Shown here in pieces: positions 20,745 through 31,000 of a stretch of 64,000 nt of DNA. A program made the translations under genes and the position numbers. Position 1 is the stretch's first letter. Every line of letters starts with the position of its first letter. The notes beneath the pieces are model-generated. The model had not been told where the DNA came from. It saw only the letters and a list, made by a program, of their open reading frames with translations, and ran no database searches. Source of the DNA: Lactarius indigo (lineage: Eukaryota; Basidiomycota; Agaricomycetes; Russulales; Russulaceae); NCBI GenBank assembly GCA_025766275.1, contig JAFKAC010000071.1, forward strand, positions 1 to 64,000. Reading direction: 5' to 3'.

Positions 20745-22814
20745 GTGGCCGTAACAACAAGAGACCAGTGGACGAGCTTCTGTCCTTATTCACTCCCAAG
20801 ACGAGGAGAACGAAATGTCCCTACGCGCTTTCTACAAGCTGCCAGTTGGAGGGAGAGACAAGAAGAAACCGGATACTTCGTAGAATTCAACGGACCTACT
20901 AGGTTCCGCCCAGTTGAGTTCAACTTCGACCATCTGTGTTGGGTAGAAGTTACGTGGAACCCCATAGACTCTCAGTGGGACGTTGTACGACCAGCAGGAC
21001 CGCGATATCACTGCGATATCGACGCGCGAGAGCTCAACAGTCGAGCTGATTGGGGCCCTATTGACGGGCAAGTGAGAGAACATTTGACTGGGGAAGTGGT
21101 ATCGGAGGAAGGAGAAGAAAGGCAAAGTCAAGAAGAAAGTGAAGGACGAGAGCCGGATCAGACGGAAACTAGCGGAGGAGCAATACAAGATCTCCTCCTT
21201 GAACGAGCTGAGTCCGCCCACATCACTGAACCAGAACCAATTCACATTCGTTCACCAGCCATCATGGCAACTATTACTCAAGCCATGGAAGAGGTAGCAC
21301 TCGAAGAATCACGCGCAATACGAGCAGAAGCGAGAGACATACTCATGCCCATCAACCCAGAAACAGGAAGACGAATGACAGCCGACGATGCCGCAATATT
21401 CCGAGCAATCGGATCCGACAGAGGGGACCCACCATCAGAAAGACCCGTCGCACTAGAACTACCTCCAGGGATAGGCGGACCTAGCGGAGATCCACCACCG
21501 CCACCAGGAGGAGGTGTACTGTTCGATATACGAAGAACCGAACCACCAAGAGGACCGCCTGCTGGACCACCCGGTGGAGGTGGAGGAGGAGGAGGAGGCA
21601 GAGGCGGCGACGGCGTCGGAAGAGGGGGGCATCATAACGAAAAACTCACCGGCGAGCCACCTTCCATTTTTGACGGCGACAGACTCAAAATAGACCAGTT
21701 CTTGACGCAGTGGCATGTCTATTGGGGCATGAATTTGGATGCCCCCATTATGCGGAACGACTACAGGAGATGCCTCCTGTTCCTATCCTACATCAAGGGC
21801 GGGGCGGTCAGCGAATGGGTGCTGTCCTTCCTGAACTGGCTCAACCGACAGATACAACGAGGGATCAGTCCCTACACTCCAGCCCTATGGGAAGCTGTCG
21901 CTGATGGCTTCAGCCAGCGCTTCGAAAACACACTAGAACGAGAGCAAGCACAAGCTATACTGCGAAAAGGCTTGAAGATGACTGGCGAAGACATTGATAA
22001 GTACGTCAATGACTTTGAGCAGCTTGCACGGAAGGCTCACTACCGTCTCAACGAACCACAAACCATCGACCTCTTCACGTCGGGTTTGCCCAAGGAGTTG
22101 TTCAAGAATGCGTTCCAGTTCGACGATCCCGTCACGTTCGACGACTGGAAAAGAGCCGTCCTTAAGCGGCAGAAGAACTACATACACCTCAAAGCGAGGC
22201 TCAACGAGTACAAAAACACAATGACACAACCAAAGAAGCAAAGTGGCAACGCGGGATGGGCGCTACCACAAAACCTACCACAGACGAACCCCTGGGCAAT
22301 GGATACCTCAGCCGACCGCGCTAAAGTAAGACTCGCAGGGTCCGAAGACATCGACTTTAACAAATTGCCGCATCATAACTGGCCCATGCCGCCATTTTCA
22401 CCACGTGGAGGACCTGGAGCCCGAGGACAAGGAAGAGGGGGATCTCGAAGGGACTTAAGGAACGTCCTTTGTTATAATTGCCACGCTCCGGGCCACCTCT
22501 CACGAAACTGCCCATACCCACGCACTCAGCAGCAGGGGTCGACCGCCCCATCCAGCAGCCGTATGACCGAAACCACCGGATACCCCCAGGGACCTGTATC
22601 ACAGTACGCACCGTCGCAGTACACGCCATCACTGCCGGGGTACATGTCACCGGCACCAAGCGCAACACCTGCACCCCAAATCAATGCAGCAAGCACAAAG
22701 ACAGCAGGAGAACAAGCAAAGGAATGGCTTACGCAGGTGGCCAACAGCATGGATGAGGTCAAGGACCTCATACTTCAAGACTTATGGGGAAAAGAGGGTT
22801 TTCGGGACGCCTGA
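20745..22814 (+). CDS. G3 gag
   Basis: An open frame of 689 codons that begins at GTG (context ATC-GTG-G). An in-frame TAA lies at 20727-20729 and no ATG intervenes; the first internal ATG is at about codon 174. The N-terminal domain is conserved with G1, G2 and G6, starting at the GTG. Next are an acidic region, a Pro/Gly-rich linker (about 21470-21640) and the gag core (FDGDRLKIDQFLTQWHVYWG, DIDKYVNDFEQLARKAHYRL, VTFDDWKRAVLKRQKNYIHL). A CCHC knuckle CYNCHAPGHLSRNCP (about 22470-22515) follows. The end overlaps Pol by 31 bases. Gag packages the element RNA in cytoplasmic particles. Confidence 0.88.
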   Translation: MAVTTRDQWTSFCPYSLPRRGERNVPTRFLQAASWRERQEETGYFVEFNGPTRFRPVEFNFDHLCWVEVTWNPIDSQWDVVRPAGPRYHCDIDARELNSRADWGPIDGQVREHLTGEVVSEEGEERQSQEESEGREPDQTETSGGAIQDLLLERAESAHITEPEPIHIRSPAIMATITQAMEEVALEESRAIRAEARDILMPINPETGRRMTADDAAIFRAIGSDRGDPPSERPVALELPPGIGGPSGDPPPPPGGGVLFDIRRTEPPRGPPAGPPGGGGGGGGGRGGDGVGRGGHHNEKLTGEPPSIFDGDRLKIDQFLTQWHVYWGMNLDAPIMRNDYRRCLLFLSYIKGGAVSEWVLSFLNWLNRQIQRGISPYTPALWEAVADGFSQRFENTLEREQAQAILRKGLKMTGEDIDKYVNDFEQLARKAHYRLNEPQTIDLFTSGLPKELFKNAFQFDDPVTFDDWKRAVLKRQKNYIHLKARLNEYKNTMTQPKKQSGNAGWALPQNLPQTNPWAMDTSADRAKVRLAGSEDIDFNKLPHHNWPMPPFSPRGGPGARGQGRGGSRRDLRNVLCYNCHAPGHLSRNCPYPRTQQQGSTAPSSSRMTETTGYPQGPVSQYAPSQYTPSLPGYMSPAPSATPAPQINAASTKTAGEQAKEWLTQVANSMDEVKDLILQDLWGKEGFRDA

Positions 22815-25800
22815 ACCCGTCAGTCTGGGTGAGGGCTCTACAATGTAATTCTGTAATTGTGACAATGCGCTATCGATCTATGCGAATTCCAGTGACTGTC
22901 CATACAAATTACCAAACGACTGAAACCAAGGCACTGGTTGACTCTGGAGCAACCGACAACTTTATCCGACCAAGTCTGGCAACCCGGGCAGGAATCCCGG
23001 TACAACCGCTAGATACGCCTCGCAAAATATGGAATATTGATAATATGGAAAACAAAGCTGGGTTAATCACTCATTACGTTAACCTAGAAGTGAAAACACG
23101 TGGACAGGTAAAGCAAATGACCTTTCTGGTCACTGACCTCGGCAGCGAAGACATGGTACTGGGTTACCCATGGCTAAGCGCCTTCGAACCCTCTATTAGC
23201 TGGGCTACGGCAACGATACACCCCGATATGCAGCCAGTGGTGCTGGCCACCACCCAGGATTTACTCTCCCAAGCTAACGTACGTGCACTGATAATAGCGG
23301 AAAAAGACGACATCCTACGAGAATTGGAGGAAGAGACCTTCGCTAGAGCCATGACTTCGACAGAATTGGCCATACAGGCAAAGCAACAACAGACGGTCGT
23401 CGCGCTCCCATCCGAGTATGCGGCGTTTAGCAAGCTATTCAGCGAGCAAGCCTTGCATCGCTTCCCCCCAGCTAGGCCGTGGGATCATGCAATCGACTTC
23501 AAGCCGTCCGCGCCAGCCACCATAGACTGCAAAGTATACCCAATGACGCAGAAAGAAGAGGGCGAGCTCAAGGAATTCTTAGAGGAAAAGCTCAAACAGG
23601 GGTACCTACGCCCCTCCATATCCCCGTACGCATCATCCTTTTTCTTTATTAAAAAAAAGGACGGCAAGCTGCGACCGGTACAGGACTACCGGGTAATCAA
23701 CTCCCACACGATTCGCAATCAATACCCACTGCCGCTCATTCAAGACCTAATCCTCGACCTCAGCAATGCCCACATCTACACGAAACTTGACATTCGTTGG
23801 GGCTACAACAACATACGTATCCGGGACGGCGACCAGGAGAAGGCAGCCTTCAAGACCAAATTTGGCCTTTTTGAGCCGACCGTCATGTTCTTCGGTCTCA
23901 CTAACTCCCCAGCCACCTTCCAGGCGATGATGAATCACATATACCGTGATACCATTGCAAAGCACGACCGTTTGGGCACCACGATACGTGTCTACATGGA
24001 TGACATTGGGATCGCAACTCACTTTGACCACGATTTGTCTGCCCACGTCACTGCAGTTCGCGACGTTCTACAGGTCGCCCAGGACCACGACCTCTATTTC
24101 AAACTCGAGAAGTGCCTCTTCCACCAGCCGCGGATGGATTACCTGGGGGTAATCCTTGAGAGGGGGGTAACACGAATGGACCCTGTAAAAGTTCAAGGGA
24201 TAAAAGACTGGCCAACACCGACAAAGGTCAAAGACGTCCGATCCTTCCTTGGTTTTTGCAACTTTTACAGGCTTTTCATCCGCGGCTTCGCCACCCACGC
24301 CAAGCCACTCACCAAATTAACACGAAAAGACGAAGAATGGCGGTGGGCAGTGGAAGAAAACAAGGCGTTCAACAAATTAAAGAGCCTTGTAACGGAAGAG
24401 CCAGTGCTGGCGCATCCCGTCCTCCAAGACCCGTTTGAACTCGAGGTCGATGCCTCAGGCTACGCGGTGGGAGCCGTACTACTACAGAAAAAAGCTGACG
24501 GAAAACGACACCCCATAGGCTATTATTCAGCCACACTCTCTGAGGCAGAACGGAATTACGACATTTATGATCTAGAGTTGCTCGCAATAGTCAAAGCGCT
24601 GCGGAACTGGAGGCCGCTACTCGCCGGAGCCCCACATAAAATCAAAATCTACTCGGACCATATGAACCTGCAATACTGGAAGTCGCCACAGAAAATTAGC
24701 AGGCGAGTCACTAGGGAAGTACTCAAGCTCTCTGAGTATGACTTTGAGATTCACCACATCAAAGGAAAGAACAACAGGAGGGCCGACGCGCTGTCACGAC
24801 AACCTGACTACAACCAGGGGGCGGAAGACAACAGCGAAGTTGTGGTGCTACCACCCGAGGTCTTCGTCAAAGCCCTTAATGCAGCGCGAATGCTCACTCT
24901 TAATCCGAACCTGACACAACCGCGACACCAACAGGACGAAGAAGTGATCAAGATATGGGTAGACCCCTACCAACTGAAGAAAATACAGGGAGAGTGGTAC
25001 AAGGATGGCAGGTTCGTAATAACAGGGCCGACATCAACGCATCGCGTACTGATCCATGACCACCATGATTTACCGATACATGGACATCTGGGAATCGCGA
25101 GAACGCAACGAATCCTGGAAAGGCACTACTGGTGGCCACGATTACGAAGAGACTGTGTATGAATACGTTCAGGGATGCGTGGAATGTCAACGAAACAAAG
25201 TCAACACGCGACCCATACGAGCAGCCCTGCACCCCATCACGCCAATACTCGACGCTACCCCTTTCCAAACCGTAGCAGTCGATTTCATCACCAAGTTACC
25301 AGAATTGAAGGGGTACGACAGTATCCTCACCGTCACGGACCATGACTGTAGCAAAGCTTCGGTGTTCATACCATGCAAGGAGGAGATAACGGCTGAAGAA
25401 ACCGCAGCGCTGTACGTCAATCACATTTTTAAACGATTTGGACTACCGCGCAAAATCATCAGCGACCGAGACCTGCGGTTCACGTCCAAATTCACAAGAG
25501 AAGCGTGCCGAATCCTAGGCGTCCAGCAGAACATATCCACGGCGTACCACCCGCGCACCGATGGACAGTCGGAAAGGACCAACCAATGGCTGGAACAATA
25601 CCTGCGCTTCTGGGTGAATGAACGTCAAGATAACTGGACCACTTATCTGCCAATCGCGGAATTTGCGCACAACAATTGGCCTCATGAACATACAAAACAA
25701 TCACCATTTCAACTTCTGATGGGATACGACCCGCAAGCTGATTGGACCGATAAGCCCTCTCCTATCCCTCAGGTAACCACACGACTGACACAGCTGAAAG

Positions 25801-26968
25801 AAGCCAGAGATAACGCCCAACGCCTCATAAAAAAGGCACAAGAAGCCTGGGTGCGCAACAAAGATACGCCGAAGTTTCACGTCAATAACCTCGTGTGGCT
25901 GGAGGGGAAACACCTCCGAACCAACCAACCTACGGCAAAACTAGCGGCGCGACGCCACGGACCCTTCAGGGTGACTCAGGTGATGTCGCCCTATAATTAT
26001 CGATTGGAACTTCCCACGCAGTGGAGCATACACCCAGTGTTTCACATTGATCTTCTCACCCCGTACAAGCAAACTCCTATACACGGGAAAACTTCATGCG
26101 CCCGCCACCAGAACTGATTGATGGAGAAGAAGAGTACGAAGTCGAGGCAATTCTAGACTCTCGGCACTTCGGCAGAGGGAAGCGTCTCCAATATCTCGTG
26201 AAATGGAAGGGCTATCCAGACTCGGAGAATCAGTGGGTCAACAAGGATGACGTCTTCGCGCCAGAAGCGCTCTGCCTATATCAGGAAACACAGACGCGCA
26301 CGAGAACAGTTAAAACAAGCAGTGAAGGGCTTGAAGGAAGTCATCCCCTTCTCCTTTGTTCTATCACCACTCACATGCCTACCTCCCCACTGCGACATGT
26401 CACACAAGCACAGCTCCTCGACTCCCTCGCAGAAGACGCCCGCACCCTCTTGGCTGAGGACGACGACACCGAAATACCAAACACTCAGCTCACGCCATGG
26501 ACACCTCTTATACCAGCAGAGGGGCCCATCACCGCGCAAGAATGGATCAAGGTCGTCACCAGATTCCCAGATCCAACAACCACCCTCGACGACGACCAAG
26601 CCGTCGTCCACGTCTTCCGAAACGATCGCGGTGAGCGCGAGCCGATCGCCGCTATCCCCCCAAGCGACGACCTCATCGGCGTTCACGGAATTTTCCCGAG
26701 CAACGACCAGTGTTCAAGCGCTGATGGAGTACGAGTTGGAGGGTTGGAAGAGGGTAGTGGCGGCGTGGCAGAAGGAGCAGTTGGACTCAGCAGCGGCCCG
26801 ACTGAGAGAGATGCGAGAGCGACGGCAGCGATGGCGGCAGCTGAGGCTGACCATGACGACGAAGATTATTACCTGGCGAGACACTCCTTCCTTCGAACGA
26901 AATGCGACGCTGATAATCCCGGGGTCACACCCTGGCTCGTCTACTCCGACAGCTCCCCCATGTATTGA
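22784..26968 (+). pseudogene. G3 pol polyprotein
   Basis: Protease (ALVDSGATDNFI, about 22940), RT ([17 protein letters not shown] at about 23640; FGLTNSPATFQAMM; VYMDDIG at about 23990), RNase H (LEVDASGYAVGAVLLQKK at about 24440) and the integrase zinc finger (HGHLGIART...CVECQRNK). Then come the integrase core (VDFITKLP, IISDRD, TDGQSERTNQWLEQ) and a chromodomain (YEVEAILDSRHFGRG, LQYLVKWKGYPDSENQWV, about 26125-26270). A one-base insertion near 25150 and a one-base deletion near 26085 shift the frame. After the chromodomain a tail of about 190 codons overlaps ORF3, ending at a TGA (26966-26968) where G2 and G6 have CGA. Confidence 0.92.
22796..22802 (+). promoter_or_regulatory. G3 gag-pol -1 frameshift site GGGTTTT
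   Basis: Gag codons GAG GGT TTT CGG place GGGTTTT in the canonical slippery phase, 12 bases before the Gag stop codon TGA at 22812-22814. Pol is open in the -1 frame from 22784. This fits programmed -1 frameshifting; I did not identify a stimulatory pseudoknot. Confidence 0.75.
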
Positions 26969-27127
26969 GGACGTGTGCGTGTGCCTGGTGCCGCCGATCA
27001 CCATCCGTTCACCGCCGCCGAGGACCCCAGCGCATGTCATTGCGCCTGAAGGGTTCCGGGTGAACCGACGACCCCATTATGTTCGATACCCCATCACTGG
27101 GCCCGACAGAGTAGAGCGGGACGCGTC

Positions 27128-27744
27128 TGTTGATAAGTGACCCTTGCGCACTTAGCGGCTCATACGGACCGGACTTGCAGCATGGACTGCTGTAGATTAG
27201 ATATACAAGACTTGTAGATTAGATACCTTTTGATCTGTACAATCTATTACTTATCGTTGCGTCACCTATGACATCATGTACTATGACATCATGTGGACTC
27301 CTCTGGACTTGTCATTGTACTACGTCTTTGTTCTTTCTTTGGATATATCTTTATTGTGATGTCATTATGATATCACCTTGGTCTGGACACTTCTTGTTCT
27401 ATACGCCTTGTTCTCCATATGCACACTCCTTTGTCCTGTTGTAGAACAATGCGCTCCTTGTACTCTGTGACCTATAGTTACTTTCCTTGTATTAGTGTCA
27501 CGCCTCTGTACAGTATAAGTAGACTGCTTGTACGCCCTGGTCCACATCAGTTCTCTCACTGCTGTGTGCCAGGTATGTCTCTTCCACCATAATACTATTA
27601 TCAGTTCTCTCACTGCTGTGTGCCAGACAACCTCTGCTTCACTCTGCTTGACTTCACCCCTGTTGCTGCCCTTCAGCCACTTCTGATATCTCACCACAGT
27701 CTTCTTGTCACTGTGAGTATCATCTTCATGTGTGCTGTTCATCA
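27128..27744 (+). repeat. Copia 5' LTR
   Basis: TGTTGATAAG...GTTCATCA, 617 bp. A TATA-like GTATAAGTAG lies at about 27513. A 26-base direct repeat (TCAGTTCTCTCACTGCTGTG plus TGCCAG) occurs at about 27547-27572 and 27601-27626. The first copy is followed directly by GTATGT and the second ends in TGCCAG, so 27573-27626 could be a short leader intron. Confidence 0.95.
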
Positions 27745-27756
27745 GGTTATGGGCCC
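27745..27756 (+). other. Copia primer binding site, half-tRNA type
   Basis: GGTTATGGGCCC directly follows the LTR. It is complementary to GGGCCCATAACC, the anticodon stem-loop of eukaryotic initiator tRNA-Met, rather than to a tRNA 3' end. Priming by an internal initiator-tRNA fragment is established for Drosophila copia and yeast Ty5. The 293 bases from here to the ATG at 28038 are leader without another gene. Confidence 0.75.
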
Positions 27757-28037
27757 TGGTGCCCTAGCCACTCCACTTGGCTGGTCACTGTCTTCCTAGG
27801 AGGACACACCAGGCTAAGGTCTGTCTGGGGCCTTACCAGCCTTGCCCAAGGCAGAGAGCAGTGGGGCGCCACTTGTCTCTGCTAAGGAACCTCCTGTATC
27901 AACTATCAGGAGGCAGGACGCGCTAGCGTTCTGGCCTTACAGAATCACAGACAGGAGTGGTATCCCCCTCTATCTTTGTCTTGCAAACTATAAAGCACTG
28001 TCGCTGACTGCTCCTCGGCGACAGATAAATCATCCCA

Positions 28038-31000
28038 ATGTCTTCTCGTGCACCATCTCCCACTGGCGCTGCTGCCGGTGCTACTGCTACTGCGGGGGGT
28101 TCTACGCTTCCCCCCACTGGATCCTCACCCTCTGCACGCATCTCTGCTGCCTATGGCGCAACGTTCGGCATGCCCTCTGGCATCCGCCTTGAACAGTTCG
28201 ATGGCACTCACTGGAATGAGTGGTCTGGGACGATTGAAGCCATCCTCACGCTGCACGAAGCAGAGGATGTGTTCACCCTCCACCATGGACCAGTTGATGT
28301 CCCTCAAGACGAATGGGACTCAGTACAATGTCGGGCGAAGGCGTATCTCCGCCTTTACCTCAAACCTGACGTCTACTCCCTCGTCGCCGACAATGCCGCC
28401 TATCCCACCTTCAAAGCCAAGTGGGACAAGCTCAGAGACGTATATGCTGGTGCTTCGGGCAGCACCACTATCTTTAATCTGTGGATCCAGTTAACACAAG
28501 CCCGCCTCGACGACTCCGCACCCATGGCCACTCAGCTGGCCAAGCTCAATGAGCTGCGGGTTGCCCTTTCCAACGCACAGATGGGTGTCACTGACACTCA
28601 GTTCTCTCTCATTCTCCTCCACGCGCTGCCGCCCTCTTATGAGGTGTTGGCCTCAACCATCCTCGCTAGTGGGGCCCCCTCCGCACTCAAGCACGCTGAA
28701 ATAATTGCGCGCATAGTGTCGGAAGAAGCTCGCCGAGCTGGGCCCTCTGGCTCTTCCCTCAACAAGGTGGCCCCCGTCAAGCTGACGGGCAAAAAGGGCA
28801 AGAAGGACCACTCTGGTCTAACTTGCCACTACTGCAACAAAAAGGGTCACATCAAACCTGACTGCAGGAAGAGGAAGAAGGATGAGGCTGACGCAAAGGA
28901 GAAGGAGAAAGCAGGCAACAAGGCTGCCAATAGTCATGTCCTAGTACCTACCACCGCCTCTATTACGGAGGTCGTAGAGCCCAAGATAGATTGGGCCTCT
29001 GAATCAATCGGTGTTGCCTTGTATGCTGCCTCGCGTGTGCGTTGGATGATGGACAGTGGTGCTACACACCACATAACCCCACATCGGTCTGACTTCAAGG
29101 ACTACACCCCAACTAAAGGCACTGTACGCCTGGGTGATAAGTCCACTATAGACCAAGTGGGTGTTGGGTCTGTCGTCTTTACAACGAGCCAGGGTATCTC
29201 TATCACCCTCAGTAATGTGCTGCACCTACCACAGGTGAAGACGCGCTTCTTGTCGACGCGTGCCCTAGCACAAAAGGGTGCTGAAATCGCCTTTGACAGT
29301 GGCTCATTTAAAATATCTGTCAACCAAAAGTGTGTGGCTAAAGGCTACCTTGAGGACAACCTTTACTGGTTGGACGCAGCCAGCGTCGGCCTCAACGCCC
29401 ACACAAAATCAAGTGCTGCCACACTTGATATCTGGCATCAATGCATGGGACACATCTCCTCTGCGGCGCTGAAGGCGCATGGTCCCTCTGCCACTACTGG
29501 CATGGACATAGATAGCTCCACCACGGCCCACACAGTCTGCCGTGGGTGCGAGATGGGTAAATCCACTCGCCAACCCTTTTCTGCGTCCTCCACCAAAAGG
29601 ACAACTCGTCAATTTGAGATTGTGCACAGTGACCTCGCCGGTCCTATGCAAACTCAGTCCCTGCAAGGCTCGACCTACACTGCCACCTTCATAGACGACC
29701 ACACTAAGTTCACTGTGGTCCACTTCCTTAAGTCGAAGGATCAGTTTGCTAAGTCGCTGCAGATGTATTTGGCCTGGGGTGAAACCCAGTCTGGCCATAA
29801 ACTGCGCGCTCTGCACTCTGACCGCGGTGGCGAATACATGTCGAGTGTCACACAGGACATTCTTAAGCAGAAAGGGATAGAGCATCACCTCACGATGCCG
29901 GGTTCACCACAGTCCAACGGAAAAGCTGAGCGGTTTAACCGCACCATTATGGATAAGGCAATGTCCATGCTTCACACAGCTGGCATGTCTAAAGGCTTCT
30001 GGGAGCATGCAGTGTGCGCAGCTGTGCACATCTATAACCGCTCTCCAGTCCGTGGGCTTAAGTGGCGCACTCCCTATGAGCTCTGGCACTCTGGCAAAGT
30101 GCCCGATGTCTCACATCTTCGCGTCTTCGGATGCAAGGGGTACATGCACGTACCCGCTGATAAACGTCGCAAATTGGATGCGAAGGCCATTGAGGTCACG
30201 CTTATCGGGTTTGAGCCCGAATCTAAGGGCTATAAGCTCTGGGACCGCTCAACCCGCTCCGTCCGAGTGTCCAGGGATGTGACATTCGACGAGAGTAGCT
30301 TCCCGTCCCTCCAGGGTGTTGAGACACACCCCACACCTTCACCACCAATGGTGCCTAGCACAACAGTGACTGCCGTGCCTCACCCGCCGGCGTTACCACC
30401 AATGCGAGCCCCCTCCCCTGTACACTCCAGTAGTAGTGAGGAGGAGGATGTTGAAAAGCTCTTAGACCCCCCACAAGTCCAACCACGCCCCACCACTCCA
30501 CCACCTGCTCTACCTGCTCCGCCCACCACACCTAAGCGTGAGCAAATCACTCCCACTTCACCCCCGCCGCGTCCTAGTGCAACGCGCATTATGCGCCATG
30601 TCCCTCCTCCCTCACCAGAAATGCCTGGGGGATTTGAGGATCGTGCACAGCGTAGTCAGCTGTTGCGCGAGATGGACAATGCACCAAGGCGCAGTGCTCG
30701 TGCCCCTGTTCCTAATCCGCGTTACTTCAACGCGGACAATGCGGCATGGCGCGGCAGGCGTCTGGGGTATGCGGAGTTATTGGCTGCTGCCTTTGTAGGC
30801 CGAGACCCTGCAACCTATGCAGAGGCCATGCGGTCTGCAGCTGCAGATGAGTGGACTAAGGCGTGTCAGTATGAAATGGACGCCCTAGCTAAGAATGGGA
30901 CTTGGGAGTTAGTGGATCTCCCGCCTAATCGTAAGGCAGTAAAATCCAAATGGGTCTTTAAGCTCAAAGCGGATGGCCGCTACAGAGCTCGCTTGGTGGC

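Noticed and set aside
26966..26968. In-frame TGA codons as programmed read-through or recoding
   Set aside because: At this site the sister copies G2 and G6 have CGA, and the other TGAs occur at Arg positions too. Simple CpG transition explains them.
27365..27742. 125-codon minus-strand frame, repeated identically at 32605-32982
   Set aside because: Both lie inside the identical copia LTRs; the duplication is explained by the LTR pair, not by a gene.
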